DNA from: Globodera rostochiensis
Taxonomy: Eukaryota; Nematoda; Chromadorea; Rhabditida; Heteroderidae
Length of the DNA: 64,000 nt
Reading direction: 5' to 3'
Assembly (NCBI GenBank): GCA_018350325.1
Contig: JAEVLN010000007.1
Span: 1,765,109-1,829,108 of the forward strand
The notes under the pieces are model-generated. The model was not told the DNA's origin. It ran no database searches and saw only the letters and a program-made list of their open reading frames with translations. The translations under genes and the position numbers were made by a program. Below, one piece after another: positions 1 through 11,699 of the stretch (the first letter of the stretch is position 1; the number at the start of each line of letters is the position of its first letter).

Positions 1-140
1 TGCCGGACCCAAAAATGCCCGGAATCCGGAATTTCGGCTCTCGCAAAAATTGTCCGGAATGCCAGACCCAAAAATTGTCGGGAATCCGGCATGCCGACTC
101 CCAAAAAATATCCGAAATCCGGCATCCGGTACATCCCCGG
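1..140. repeat. CCGGAAT/GCCGGA dispersed repeat, cut by window edge
   Basis: Short phrases of the type CCGGAATCCGGCATGCCG are repeated with interspersed AAAAATG. The same sequence class recurs at about 16,130-16,450. No coding role is visible. From 140 to 846 I see AT-rich sequence. A stretch at about 640-720 on + is open and protein-like but could not be joined to the next gene. Confidence 0.5.
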
Positions 141-846
141 TCCAGATCAGGGTTGTCGTTGGTTATCCAAAACCTGTGAGTCGAACCCGGTCTTTTTTCA
201 TCCCGATAATCCGAAACTTTCGCTGACGGTCGATTTTTCACAACCCGCGGCAAGCCTAGTCTGGGTGTATAAGCGATTAAATTCTTTTATTCCATATGGC
301 TTATTATTTGAGTTTTTATAAAAACATATAAATCTTTTTTTTGAATTCAGCACCATCGAACTAGTATATTTAAAGTGCCGTCAGAAAGGAGTTGCAGCAG
401 TGCTTTGTAAGATGTTTGAAAATGTTTTCAAAAAATTGAATGTTAGGTAATCAAACTATTTTTAAGAAAGTTTGATCATGATCAGATGTTGAAAGAGAAT
501 GAGATCAACGAAATGTTAGAGACGGTTCGACATTCAATTCGTTCAACTCAAGGTATTCTCTTGAGCAAAAATTTTCATAAAACATATCGTAACAAAAAAA
601 ATTTGTAAAGGTACGGTAAATCGACCACATAACACGGTGTTCGAACAATTACCTGCTTCTTCTACAGCAGAACGAGCAACTTTTGAACAATTGAGTGCCG
701 CACATCGTGCCGGTGTTTGTTGTGCCATGAAAATTATTTTTTATTTTATATATTAATTTAAATTATAAAGCAAATCTCCCATAATTCACTAGGCCCATTA
801 AACAAAAGCATAAAAAAATTTTCTTAAGCTAAAGTTCAATACACGA

Positions 847-3820
847 ATGGATTTGGGACAAGAGCTTGTATTCGATGACATTAGCCGAGTTCCTCCGACA
901 CAATCATCATCTAGCACTTCAACGATGGAAGTGGAAAATGGACTAAAAAATTACCGAAGCCTGAAAACGTTGTACCGACCTCCGGTGGAGTTGATGTTTC
1001 GAGGCGATTGGGAACAGGTATACAAATAAATTTTGAACAATTCAAATTTCAAATAATTGAATTTTAGGATCATAGGACACCCAAATATATTCATTTTGAA
1101 TCTAGAGATCGGAATTTTCAAACAAAAAAAATACGGGTACGGGTTACGGTAAGGGTCGACGCACACTGTACAGCCATCAACATTTTACTTGAATTTAATT
1201 TCGTTAAGGCATTGGAATTAGCGAAGACAAAAAAAGTGTGGTTGTTGGTCAATGTTCAAAATGCACTTGAATTTGCTTCTGCAAAAATGAATCGAGACAT
1301 TTGGGGCGTTGAAACTGTGCAGGAGATAATCAAAACCAATTTTATTCTTTGGCAGGTAAACCCTTAAAAAAAGATGTCAATTTAATGTTCGTTGTAAAAG
1401 TAAATTTTATTTGTAAAAAATTTCGTTTTTTAATTAAAATATCGTTCTAAGTTTATAATCTGTCTATTGCAGGGTTCCTATCTAAAATTCTGTGATCCTA
1501 AATCGCAAAAATTGCAGAATTTTACCTTGTTTTCGTTTGGGGGGGGGGGGCTTAGGATTCCTTTTTCTCTTTTTTCGTGAAAAGAATTTTTTTTTATAAT
1601 AAATGATTAATTTTTCAGTTCAAAAAAGATTTTTTCGAAATTTTATCCATAACTGAAGTACATTAAAATCAAATTCAAAAACAAAATAAAGACAATTTTA
1701 CAAATAAGGATTGTAATTTTAGTAAAAGAAAATTTTAAAAATAAAAATTCAGAACATTTTCCATTTTCATTATAATATTTAAACTTATTTTTAAATTAAT
1801 GTTCTTGGGTTTAAATTTGATAAAATTCTTAAGGTTTATCATGACTCATCCGATGGAATTCGAATACGATCCTATTATGGACTTGAAGAATCATATCCCA
1901 TCATTTTTATTGTGGACCCACGAACTGGTGAAGAAGTGCAACGCCTGAGGGCACCTGATGAGTCATTTTTTCTGGATTTGCTTACCACTTTTCTTGCTGA
2001 AAATTCGACATTCGAAGCTCGAGACCGACAATTCCATGAAAAGGCAAAATTAATTGGACAAGGGAAAAGGGCGCTAGGCAAAATCCTAATCAGCCAAAAA
2101 CTCAAAATCCCTAACGGACAAAATCTCTAATCAGCCAAAAACGGTCAAAATCCCTAACGGACAAAATCCCTAACGGTCAAAATCACCAATAAGCTAAAAG
2201 CGGACAAAATAACTAATGGCTTGAAAACGGACAAACTCCTTTTTAATCTATAAAATTGACACAAACCACTCTATTTTTCGAGAATTGCAAAATTAGGGAT
2301 TTTGTCCGCTTTTAGCTTATTAGTGATTTTGACCGCTAGGGATTTTGACCGTTAAGGATTTTGTCCTGACACGGGGAATAGTGTTGAAAAAGGTTTTTAC
2401 TTTTTATTATTAACTATGATTTTTTGAATTAATATTTGTTAAATAATTTTTTTTGTCTAGAATGGACAATCCAAGAAGCAACATCAATCGAACAGAGAAC
2501 ACATTGACGGTACAAATAAATAGGCTTTGCAATAATATAATAATATTTTATAACATCGATTCCGATGGGCTTGTTTTCAAAAATTAGGCTAATTTCGCGA
2601 AAATCGGCCGAGTTAAAGCGTTAAAATTGACTTAAAAAAGTATTGAAAAATTATAAATTAATAGATGCTAAGAAATGATTTTTCTAATGAAAATGTACCG
2701 TTTTGATAATTTCTTTGAAAAAGCCATAAAACCAGGCAAATGACTGATGAATATAAAAGTATTTTAAGCCTCTCTGTCATTTCTTATAAATTGCTATTAA
2801 GGGCCTGGTAGTTCTTGGACTCCGTCTGAGCTCAGCTCGGATGAGTGGACAAAATGGACAGTGAAGGAGGAGGATTTGGTTTCGCCATGTCCCGGAACTG
2901 TTCAATTGTCACTCCGATTGCCAAATGGACTAACGGAACGTGTCCGAATGTGGAAGGCGGCGCCTTTGAGCGTAAAACCCAATTTTAATTTGATCATTAA
3001 GTAATTGAAATCCTAGATAAAGTATAAAAATTACTTCTTTTTTGTCCAAAAAAAATATTTCGAAACTAATATTGATTTGATTTAATAGCTGCTGACTGGT
3101 TCTGAGAGAATTAAATATTTAAATTAAAAATATTTTAATTTCTACTTAATTAAACATATTTTTTGAAAAAATCCAGGCATTGTTTTCATTGCTTCTTTCC
3201 CGAGGCCATTCATCTTACAATTACCAATTAGTGTTGGACTACCCACGCCGAGAGTTTGTGCTATCCAACCAAGTACTATTTATGGGGTAAACCCAACTCA
3301 TCCATACCCAACTCATCCATACCCAACTCATCCATACCCAACTCATTCATACCCAACTCATCCATACCCATCTCATCCATATCCAACTCATCCATTGAGC
3401 ATAAATGTCGAGGAGCTGAAGCTAACATTAAGTTAAGCCTTGCGATTGAACAAGTTTCAAAAAAGTTATGGCCACAAAACCGCCTAAAAATCGAAATTTT
3501 TAAATTTTATCAAGTTTTCTGGCCATAACTTTTTTGAAACTTGTCCATCACAAAGCTTTAACTTAATGTTAGCTTCAACTGTTCGGATCTATCGAATGGC
3601 GTTAAAATCGGTTAAAGTTGAAGCGAGTTATGCTCAATGCATGAGTTGGATATGGATGAGATGGGTATGGATGAGTTGGGTGAGAAATTTTATGCAAATG
3701 TCCAATAACCAAATATTTTTAACAAATCGAGTTAAGAATCGCTTCTGCCCATTGGAAGAGATGGGATTTGGTCCGCAAGAAGTAATCCATATCAACACGA
3801 TTGAAGAAAGTGCCATTTAA
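847..3820 (+). CDS. UBXN7-like UAS/UBX-domain protein (p97/Cdc48 cofactor)
   Basis: Seven exons give about 308 residues: 847-1017, 1209-1355, 1834-2043, 2461-2509, 2802-2971, 3177-3272, 3737-3820. All phases agree. The N-terminus carries the FRPPIDLM-like stretch (YRPPVELMFRGDWE). Next comes a UAS thioredoxin-like domain with NRDIWG, FILWQVYHDS and IVDPRTGEEV. The C-terminus is a UBX ubiquitin fold (VQLSLRLPNG, LDYPRREF, CPLEEMGFGPQE). The family recruits p97/Cdc48 to ubiquitylated cullin-ligase substrates. Vertebrate UBXN7 has about 490 residues with an N-terminal UBA and a central UIM. Neither is visible here, so the protein is short or an upstream UBA exon was missed. The third intron needs a GC donor (AAG|GC at 2044). 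The last intron uses the donor GTACTA at 3273, which restores the UBX frame. Confidence 0.85.
2069..2375. repeat. GGACAAAATCCCTAACGG fold-back element in UBXN7-like intron
   Basis: Phrases GACAAAATCCCTAACGG and AATCAGCCAAAAACGG are repeated, then reappear as their reverse complement (GGGATTTTGACCGTTAAGG) at 2320-2365. A related fragment is at about 31,215-31,300 in the unc-84 gene. The inverted arrangement suggests a small fold-back transposon. It sits just downstream of the putative GC donor. Confidence 0.55.
3290..3700. repeat. 15-bp satellite (CCATACCCAACTCAT)n flanking a palindrome, in intron
   Basis: Seven or so 15-bp units lie at 3295-3395, with inverted units (ATGAGTTGGATATGG) at 3642-3682. 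Between them are two inverted arms at about 3437-3475 and 3515-3565, including GGCCATAACTTTTTTGAAAC. The whole intron content reads as one fold-back unit. A related pair of ends (CCCAACTCATCC ... GGATGAGTT) is at 26,190 and 26,660. Confidence 0.6.
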
Positions 3821-4137
3821 GCACCACTTTTGTTTATTTTTGATTTAATTTGTTAAATCATTTTTTAGTGATCTGGGCATTGTGATTGAACCCGTTTGAA
3901 GTTTAATTATACAAATGATTAACAATTTTCTTTAAAATTATCTGGCCGTGAACGAGTTACAACTAAATTATCTGGCCGGACATCCAGTTATTTTGAAGAT
4001 ATCTGGTATCCCGATAGACCGGATATACGTGGCAATTTTTGCCAAACAATTTCAATTAAGGCCAGACTGATAGTTACGTTTCAATCAATAATCGTAAAGT
4101 GGCACAATCATGATTCATGAATGTCAAATGAATGTGC

Positions 4138-4695
4138 CAGGGATGTCTTCCGTTAAATTTTTTGTTATTACTTGACCCGATTTGAAAAATTTGTGACAGT
4201 CAACACTTTATATTGCAAGTTGTTTTTGAATTTTCTTAACAAATAACGCTAAAATCTTCAAAAATTTCTACCGTCGGCGCCTATCGGCACCGCTAACCCC
4301 GTCCCCCCACCCAGAAGTGAAGCAGTACTCTCAAAAAAATTGTAATTAAAGAAAAAATAAATACGGAAAGCGCCCGAAAATCTAACATTTTTTTGGACTT
4401 GCTTAAGAAAAATGTAATAAACACAAAAAAATACACCCCTACTAATAAAAATCAATTTTTCGATTTTCCTTTAATTTTGAAGATTTATGATTTCAAAATA
4501 TTGAGCGACATGACGATCGTTCACGGGGATTCGGATGTTTTTTGCACGATGAACGCTCGTAAAATTTTTATTAAAAATTTAACACAAACTTTGGACCGTA
4601 TTCCATTTCGTACCGTATTCTGTCAAATTTCGTTTTTTTCTGTTTTCGTAATTTCGTGTTCCGTATTTATTCTTTGACAGGGGAAGACATCCCTG
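4138..4695. mobile_element. hAT-like non-autonomous element upstream of secreted gene copy 1
   Basis: The ends are CAGGGATGTCTTCC and its complement GGAAGACATCCCTG. The flanking octamers do not match, so the target duplication is degraded. It contains one copy of the GC-rich hairpin module (4272-4300). The right end has a homologue beside the inverted gene copy at about 22,525-22,640, so insertion preceded that duplication. Confidence 0.6.
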
Positions 4696-4945
4696 GAACG
4701 CATATACTTTTTCAAAACTTTTTTGCAATTTTTTTTTGATACATTTATTAATTAGGTTAAAGCATTAAGAGCAATTGATGGTTATGGTGCATCCGATAAA
4801 CGTAAAATGGCAATCAACAAACGGATGTGCGCATATAATTGCAAAATTTCGTTTTGATAATTTTATTTGTTTATAAGGGTTGGTAATTTAATGAATGCAT
4901 CACAATAAAATTATTTTATTAAAATATTAAAAAATAAAGATTTCA

Positions 4946-5965
4946 ATGCTTTTCCTTTTTGCTGCTTTGCTAATATTTCCATGTGCTTTATGTGGAAAAG
5001 GCAAGGAAACACCAACAAAAAATGGTAATTGAAAATATATAATTAATTAATTATAATAATTGTTTTTTACAGATGAAGGTCCGTCGAAAGCCAACGGCGG
5101 AATGCTTTCCAAAGTTATAAAAATTGGCACCGGATTGCTTGCATTGGTTTGTGTTTGAATTTTTTTTTTTTAATTGAAATTCATCAAAAAATCTTAAAGC
5201 AAAGTGTTGGCTTGGCACATGGACAACAGACGCCTTCTGAATTAACAACATTTAAGGTGCCAGCCGTAAATAATCAACGTAAAACTTTTTTTTGAAATAA
5301 TAAATTCTAAATTTGCGATAGAATTTTGTTTACAAGACAAAAATAATTTCATTTGACATTAAAAGAAGTAAATTTATTAAAATAATTCAAAAACAAATTT
5401 TAAATTTGTAAAAAATTTTATTTTTAATTGAGGGTTTTGATAGCGCAAAACTTTTGAAATTTTATTGAATAAAATGTTTAATTAAATTTAAACAAAAATA
5501 TTTCATTTTGTTTTTTCACTTTTGCCGAAATTTTTTTTCATGAAACTCTGATACTAAAAATGCGCAACTCGGAGGAAATAGGGTTGAGCACGGAATTCTA
5601 ACCATTGTCTGCATCATAATTCTGTTAACGATTTGTGGGCGATCCAGAAAAATATTTAAAATAATGAAAACCATCAATTTTCTATGAAACCATTACCTTT
5701 ATTTATTAAAAATAATCTTTAAACTAAATTAATAATTTTGACTTTTAAGCTTCTACACCGGACATGATAGTGGCCGATTATGCCCCTGTCAGATCAGAGC
5801 CACCGACTCACAACTGAAAAGTGTGAACTTTTTTATACATAAACTTTTTATCAAATAAAAATTTTACAATTTTTCCTTTAATTTTAATTTAGGCTTTTTG
5901 CATTGCCGTTGGAGTTTGAACAAAAATCTGAATTGAACGATTGTGCGCATTTGGCTATAAGATGA
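4946..5965 (+). CDS. Small secreted protein, copy 1 (unknown family)
   Basis: Five exons fit with consistent phases: 4946-5024, 5073-5146, 5200-5256, 5771-5820, 5893-5965, giving about 110 residues. The first 18 residues (LFLFAALLIFPCALCG) form a clear signal peptide. The mature part has KGKETPTKNDEGPSKANGG, a hydrophobic GTGLLAL run and HGQQTPSELTTFK. No known domain is recognised. The inverted copy at 19,895-22,275 starts four codons earlier (MKIPML). Here the equivalent ATG is ATA, and the second in-frame Met at 4946 is assumed. Exon 4 could instead begin at 5750, which changes the C-terminus. The gene is nematode-like in structure, and secretion is inferred only from the leader. Confidence 0.6.
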
Positions 5966-6281
5966 ATCCATGTGTTTCAGTTTCTGTCGTAATTTACCTT
6001 TGGTTTTGTTAGTATTTATTTATTTATTTTATTGTTCGTTTTTTCTCCAGAATTATGGTTGTCTCTACGTTTTTATTATTGCATAAACTGTCCATCCATA
6101 CGCATTCAATTTGAAGGGTTAAACTACATAGAGCACGGACCGATCGAGATTCTCGATCAAAAAAGTACCGAGATTCTCAATCTCGGTTCAATTTTACTTG
6201 AATTTAGGTGAAAAACTAAGAAAAAAACGGACAAAAGGTCCCGAAAATCGGACAAATCTCCCCTTGCCCATGTATAATAAA

Positions 6282-6932
6282 TAAGGCCCGGATTTATATT
6301 GACTAAAAAAACGCGAAATATTGACTTAAAATATTGACCAAAAACCCCAAAAAGTGCCAAAATATTGATTTATAATGTGCAAAAACTGACCAAATCCAGT
6401 AAAATTTTCGGGAAAACTTATAAATTCGTCATTTATTAATTTTCCTCTTACAATTATAAATATAATATTTTCAATGTTTTGGAACATTTAAAAAAATACC
6501 AAATAAAAAAATTTTAGGGAAAATTTCGATCTTGGGGGGTGGATTTTTAGTCCAAGAAAAAGTCATTTTTAGGAGTGCATTTTTGGTTTGAATTTTTTTT
6601 TTTGAATTCTTAGGGGCAAATTTTGTCGCTTTTATTGCATTTTTCTTAAGAAATTTTGGAAAAAGTGCTTGAAATATTGAATTTCTTTCATAAATTTTCG
6701 GAAAAATGCCTAAAAATTGCATTTTTCTCAAGAAAAATGCCTAAAATATTGATTTATTACTGAAAAATGGCGAAATATTGATTTATTCTCAAAAAAACCA
6801 AAATATTGATTTATATTGACTAAAAAGTCGCTCTAATTGTAAAATTTTTCGAAATGAATGCTATTTCTGGGGTCTCTTATGATTCCCTATTCTACAAAAA
6901 AAATAGGTTAAAACCTGAAAATCCGGGCCCTA
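6282..6932. mobile_element. hAT-like element with TSD ATAATAAA
   Basis: The terminal repeats are TAAGGCCCGGATTT and AAATCCGGGCCCTA. They are flanked by perfect 8-bp direct repeats ATAATAAA (6274-6281 and 6933-6940), fitting the hAT target form nTnnnnAn. The interior resembles the element at 10,174-10,756. No transposase is inside. The stretch 5966-6273 holds AT-rich DNA and a GATCGAGATTCTCGATC-rich fragment. Confidence 0.8.
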
Positions 6933-7084
6933 ATAATAAATACTGGATTAAACTAAGGGTAGCACGGGACCGGGTCGGGTCGATGGCCTAGTGGTTTTCT
7001 TTTATTAATTTATTGCAAATTTTAAAGAAAGCATTTTTTTAAATTAAATTTGCGCTTTAAAAAAATGTCCAAGGTGTAAAAATA

Positions 7085-7372
7085 TTTGCTCATTTTTATC
7101 CAAATTTCTGATAATAACTTCTTTCAATGCTAACCAAATCAAACATTTTTGATACCATTCGAAAGCATGCAATGAGTAGAAGCTTACAAAGGCAAAAGCT
7201 AAGCGATTGGCCAATTGTGGCCAAAACAAAGCGTTTTCTGGCCATAAATTTTTTGTGAATTGTCCAATCGCTTAGCTTTTGTCTTTGTAAGCTTCTACTC
7301 ATTGCATCTTTCGAATGGTATCAAAAATGTTTGATTTGGTTAGCATTGAAAGAAGTTATAATCAGGGGTGCT
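7085..7372. repeat. Fold-back palindrome, about 110-bp arms
   Basis: The arm at about 7095-7210 is repeated in inverse at about 7255-7370. Shared phrases include AAGCGATTGG and GTAGAAGCTTAC. The centre holds GGCCATAAATTTTTTGTGAA. It belongs to a dispersed family with the AAAGTTATGGCCA core, also seen near 3,440, 26,260, 27,170, 44,280 and 60,740. Confidence 0.65.
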
Positions 7373-8310
7373 CACGGTTACCAATTTGCGTAACCGTAAC
7401 CGCCCGTGCTCAAACACCCGTAACCGTTAACCGCCCGTAACCGCCCGTCCTCAAAAGTTCATAACCGTTAACCGCCCGTAACCGCCCGTCCTCAAAAGTT
7501 CATAACCGTTAACCGCCCGCGGTTATCCGCGGTTAACCGCATTATTTAAAAATCAATAAAGTTTTCCAAATTTCGAAAAATCGATTTCTCAAAGCTAATT
7601 TTTCCGATCGTGATGAAATTAAATCAAAATTGATGTGTATTGAACATAACAAGTGATTTTTATCAGATTTTGTCAATAAATAAAATTTTAAATCTCTTTC
7701 TAACATTTTCATGATTAAAATCTAACAAAGCGCGACCGATCAGAGTAATATTTTCTGTTTTTTGCGCATTAGTTTCCTAAAATATTTTTAAGAGTGGGAT
7801 TGGGGGGTTCGGCGGTGCCGATAGGCGCCGCCGAAGGGAAAAAAATCGAATATCTAACGCCTTATGCTGAGAAAAATCGTCCAAATTTTAGGTAATTGAG
7901 TTCTAAAATGCACTAATTATTTATGTAAATACTTAGAATTTTACTTTATATATCTAAAATTTGCAAAAAATTGAAAGATACTAAAAAGAAGGGATATTAA
8001 AATATAAATAAAAAATAAAATAATTACAGTGGAAGGGGCTAGAACCTACACCAAATAAAAACAGTCTATGAGTTTCACCACTGAGCCACCGGATATATAG
8101 TGGGATCTGGTGAAATGTGAATAAAAGCGAAGAAATTTAAAGTCAAATCGTCTCAATCCTTAGAATTCAAAAAACAACGGATGCGACGGTTAACCGCGGT
8201 TTTAGTGGTCATAACCGTTAACCGACCGTAACCGCGGTGCTTTAAAATTCCATAACCGTTAACCGCCCGTAACCGCGACCTTTTAAAATTACATAACCGT
8301 ACGCGGGTAA
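7363..8310. mobile_element. CCGTTAACCGCCCGTAACCG-rich element, 3' end fused to transposase relic
   Basis: The left end CAGGGGTGCTCACGGTTACC is followed by repeats of CCGTTAACCGCCCG. A second block of the same phrases lies at 8180-8300. Inside are a GC-rich hairpin module (7808-7840) and, on the minus strand, a tRNA-like head (8100-8032). No matching right terminus was found, so the right end is probably lost. Confidence 0.5.
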
Positions 8311-8399
8311 CTCAAAATCATCCTCCTCGTTGTCTTCAACATCGATTGTCTCATCATCATCTCCCTTCTCAGGATCAGGTTCGGCAGATGGGGCAAGGT

Positions 8400-9368
8400 G
8401 AAGCTCGTCCAAATTTGCCTTCACCACCAAAAGATGACTTCTGAAAGACACTCTGCCTTCAGAGAGTCATTTACCACAAGATTCAGGAAGTGTGCACAGC
8501 ACTGAAAACTAAAAAAAAAGAGAATTTCGTTGCATTTTTATTCCTTGCCTGTCTTTGTCCATCATTCTCGTTGCCGATTGCATGTTGGTTGCGTCGTCTC
8601 TAACGCAACAGACCAACTTTTCAGTGTTAAGTCCGTGAGTTTCCAGGCAATTTGTTATTTTTTCGGCCAAAATTTCACCCGTATGTCGGAACTCGTCCAT
8701 CGGAAAGGACGCCAGTACATTGTCGTTGCGGCCAAATTTATTGTCGATCCAATGAATAGTCACGCTTAATTCAACCATTATTTAATTGATTAATTTTAAA
8801 AGCACCTCTGGAGTTGGGGCGATTTTGTAGGCTGGCTCCATCCGTCACTCGTTATGGCGTAAAAGCTGTTTGAAACTCCAGATTTGATTCTGGAGCAAAC
8901 ATCATTAGCCATTCTTGGCAATAGATTACATCTGAAGTGTTTTCTGCAGCCGAGTGCCTGAAAAAAACGTGTTTACAATTAAAAATTTCCTAAAAATACT
9001 GGGAGGTTTGGATATGCCCTGGCATATAAAGACTTCAAGTCATTGTCCTCAAAAAAATAGACCGTATCATGATGCGGGCAATTTGCTCCTCGGCCTCTTC
9101 AACGGAATTCTTTTTCGGGACGGTGAAGTTTAAAATTGATTCCTGCTACGAAATTGTTTATTTTATATTAATTCTTTTTTGTCTGTACCTGATGCATTTT
9201 TTGCTCATCAATACCCTTCAAATCCTGGAATTCCCTTTTGTGGGCTGATTCCAAATGCTTCCACAGTCCTTTGGTCGAGCCATCTTTTCGGCTCAATTTC
9301 TTCGAACAAATTTTGCATTTTGCTTCTTCGGTTGAACACTTGTCAAAACATTTCCAGATTTCAGACAT
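8400..9368 (-). pseudogene. hAT-family transposase relic (BED finger plus RNase-H-like core)
   Basis: Read on the minus strand, the first exon (9368-9189) carries a BED-type zinc finger: CKICSKKL, then WKHLESAH. Later blocks match hAT transposases: FYAITSDGWSQP (about 8880-8840), LSVTIHWID and HTGEILAEKI (8770-8640), CCVRDDATNMQSA, and CCAHFLNLVVNDSL (about 8500-8460). A homopolymer run at about 9050 has one T too few, which breaks the frame between IMIRSIF and the following acidic block. Past about 8450 the product degenerates into acidic, low-identity sequence. It is therefore a dead copy. It is the only hAT transposase seen and may represent the class that moved the many small elements here. 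Confidence 0.8.
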
Positions 9369-9555
9369 AATAAAATAAACAATTCTACGAAAGAAATCAT
9401 TTCAATTTATAAAAAAATACCAAATTCTGTTATATTTTTTGTAAAACAAAAATAAAGAGATTTATTTGGTTTTTGTTACCTATACAACGAAATGCCAGAA
9501 AATGTTTTTAAGAAGCATTTTAAATTTTTTGCTCAAAAATCTCATCCTTAGGGGT

Positions 9556-9740
9556 GTACTTTTTTCCCGGTTAGTCCCGGTCCGACCGGGACCGGGATCG
9601 GGATTTCGCCTTTTCAGAAACCGGGACCGGGATCGGGATTACGATTTTTCAAAAACCGGGACCGGGATCGGGACCGGGATTCAAAAAACCGGGAATTTCC
9701 CGACCGGTCCCGGTCGGGATCCCGGTCCCGACCTACTCTA
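9556..9740. repeat. CCGGGACCGGGATCGGGA array
   Basis: Tandem-like CCGGGACCGGGAT phrases run to a right terminus GACCTACTCTA, similar to the element at 53,760-53,895. A left terminus was not found. Frames on both strands are open only because the repeat lacks stops. From 9741 to 10,173 there is a fragment of the GGTCGTTTCGTAAA fold-back family (about 9785) and otherwise nothing recognised. Confidence 0.55.
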
Positions 9741-10173
9741 GTTATAACAAAAAAACTTGTGAAAAGCGCCCCATTTGCAGTTTTTACGAAACGACCCAGC
9801 ACGCCTTTTGACTTCCCCATGCGCCCATAAATATGGTACTGAAGTGTCCATTTTACATAGGGACTCAGTCGGCCGGCATCTAAATGGCGTCTGATCGACT
9901 TTCTTCACCCCTTAGATCGATTTGTCTCGCCGAGAGCTGTCGGTTGATACCAAATTTGTGGAGATTGGTGTACGGGAAGACACAGAATTTAAAATCCAAA
10001 TCATAGATTTTCAAATCAGTTTCGTAATATTTAATAGCTTAATATTTTAATTTCTGACCAACTGTCAAAGTTAAAGCAATGAATGTGAGTGGTTCTATTG
10101 TCACATTCATGTTTTTTTACTCAAAATTTCATCTATTCAAACTAACCCGTAAATGCTAGTTTTCTGTAATAAC

Positions 10174-10756
10174 TAGAGACGAGATTTTTATGGACTAAAA
10201 AACGTCAAATATGGACTAAAAACCTTCAAAATATGGACCGAAAACCCCAAAAAGTCCACAATATGGAGTAAAAAATGCGCTAACTGACCAAATTCATCAA
10301 TTTTCCGTGCAACCTTCAAAATTCGTCAATCGTTATTAATTTTCCTCTTAGAATTGAAAACATAATTTTTTAACATGTTTTGGAAAAATTTTTAAAATAT
10401 CAAAAATAGTAGATTTTTTGGGAAATCTCGATCTTTAGGGGTGCATTTTTGAAAGAAAATGTCTTTTTTTGGGTGCTGGATTTTTGAAAATTTTTTTGAA
10501 TTTTTAAGGGTCCATTTTTCGTTTTTATTGCATTTTTCTTAAGAAATTTGGGGAAAGTTCCGAAAATATTGAATTTCTTCAAGAATTTTCGGAAAAAGCC
10601 TAAAAAATTGCATTTTTTAAAGAATTATTGACCAAAAAGGCCAAAATATGGATTTATATGACTAAAATCTCGCTGTAATTCTAAAATTTTTCGAAATGAA
10701 TGCTATTTCTGGGCTTTTCTCATAATTCCCTATTCGCCAAAAAAAAATCGTCTCTA
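10174..10756. mobile_element. hAT-like element with TSD GTAATAAC
   Basis: Ends TAGAGACGAGATTTTTA and ATCGTCTCTA are flanked by perfect GTAATAAC repeats (10,166-10,173 and 10,757-10,764). The interior is AT-rich with repeated ATATGGACTAAAA phrases and no coding capacity. Confidence 0.8.
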
Positions 10757-10863
10757 GTAATAACTCTGAACAATGTTTGATCAAAAATTTATGACAAAAT
10801 GAAAAAAGAGAACATCATCATGTTCATAACAAAATATGCCGAAAATAATCATTTGATTAATAC

Positions 10864-11019
10864 TAGAGTTCGGACTTGAAGACCGATCGAGATTTCGATC
10901 GAGAATCAAAAAAAAATTAAACGATCGAGATCACTGAAACAAAAAATCTCGGTAAAAATTCGTCGATTGAGATTTCGATCAGAATATCGACTCGTCGAGA
11001 TTTCGATGTCCGATCTCTA
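10864..11019. mobile_element. Short hAT-like MITE with TSD ATTAATAC
   Basis: Ends TAGAGTTCGGACTTG and GTCCGATCTCTA are flanked by ATTAATAC (10,856-10,863 and 11,020-11,027). The interior is built from GATCGAGATTTCGATCGAGA phrases, shared with elements at 20,260, 37,080 and 47,382. Confidence 0.8.
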
Positions 11020-11097
11020 ATTAATACACAGTGTAAATATCCAAAATTTGTCTCCTCTTTTAGTTTCTATCATCGAGACCGCCATCGTCTTCAAGGC

Positions 11098-11350
11098 AGT
11101 GTTTTCCCGGTTCCGGTTCCGGTGCCGGTTCCAACGGTTCCGGGAACCGGTTCCGGAACCGGAACCGCGGAACCGCAAAAAATTCGGAACCGATTTTGGA
11201 ACCGGTTCCCGGAACCGCCAAAATCCGGAACCGCTTTGGAACCGGAACCGCGGAACCGCCAAAATCCGGAACCGCTTTGGAACCGGAACCGTGGAACCGT
11301 AAAGAGCTTGGAACCGCTTCGGAACCGGTTCCGGAACCGGTTCCGATACA
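11098..11350. repeat. GGAACCGGAACCG array
   Basis: Repeats of GGAACCGCNNAAAATCCGGAACCG with interleaved palindromic GGTTCCGGAACC run across about 250 bp. A near-identical array is at 12,368-12,600. All six frames are open within it, which is a composition effect and not coding. A stretch at 11,460-11,520 with GTCGACGAAATGTCG-like phrases is shared with 12,235-12,280. Confidence 0.7.
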
Positions 11351-11699
11351 TGTTTTTTCAGTGCATAATGAATTGATTTATGATTAATTTTTGAAGCGAA
11401 TAGCCTTTTTACACAACAAAGCAATAACTTCCAAATACAAAGCAACAACAATTTTGGGCGGGATGACACTTCGTCGACGCGACATTTCGTCGAGTGGAAT
11501 TTCGCCGGGTTTTTAAATGCATGTTTCTAGGGTAAAAACATGCCTAGATCACAAATCCGTACTCGGATTTTGCGAATCTCGAACCCCGAACCCGAATTCG
11601 AAGAATTTTCAAAATTTTAAGACAAGTGAAAAATATTTATTGATGAAACCCAATTGTTTGAGACTAGCAATCGATTCCTCTTGTCAAGCTGAGTACGAA

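Noticed and set aside
3295..3400. Direct repeats resembling a CRISPR array
   Set aside because: Units are contiguous 15-mers without spacers, within a eukaryotic intron.
3256..3528. Protein-like repeat IPNSSIPNSS read from the 15-bp satellite
   Set aside because: It lies in an intron of the UBX gene. The frame of the UBX domain is restored only by splicing it out.
8242..8451. Acidic 69-residue open frame on the minus strand
   Set aside because: It spans the junction of the transposase relic and an inserted repeat; not an independent gene.
11048..11469. Long overlapping open frames on both strands (up to 150 residues) across the GGAACCG array
   Set aside because: Several frames are open at once because the repeat has no stop triplets. 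Products are low-complexity EPEPRNR/RFRFQSGS strings, not proteins.
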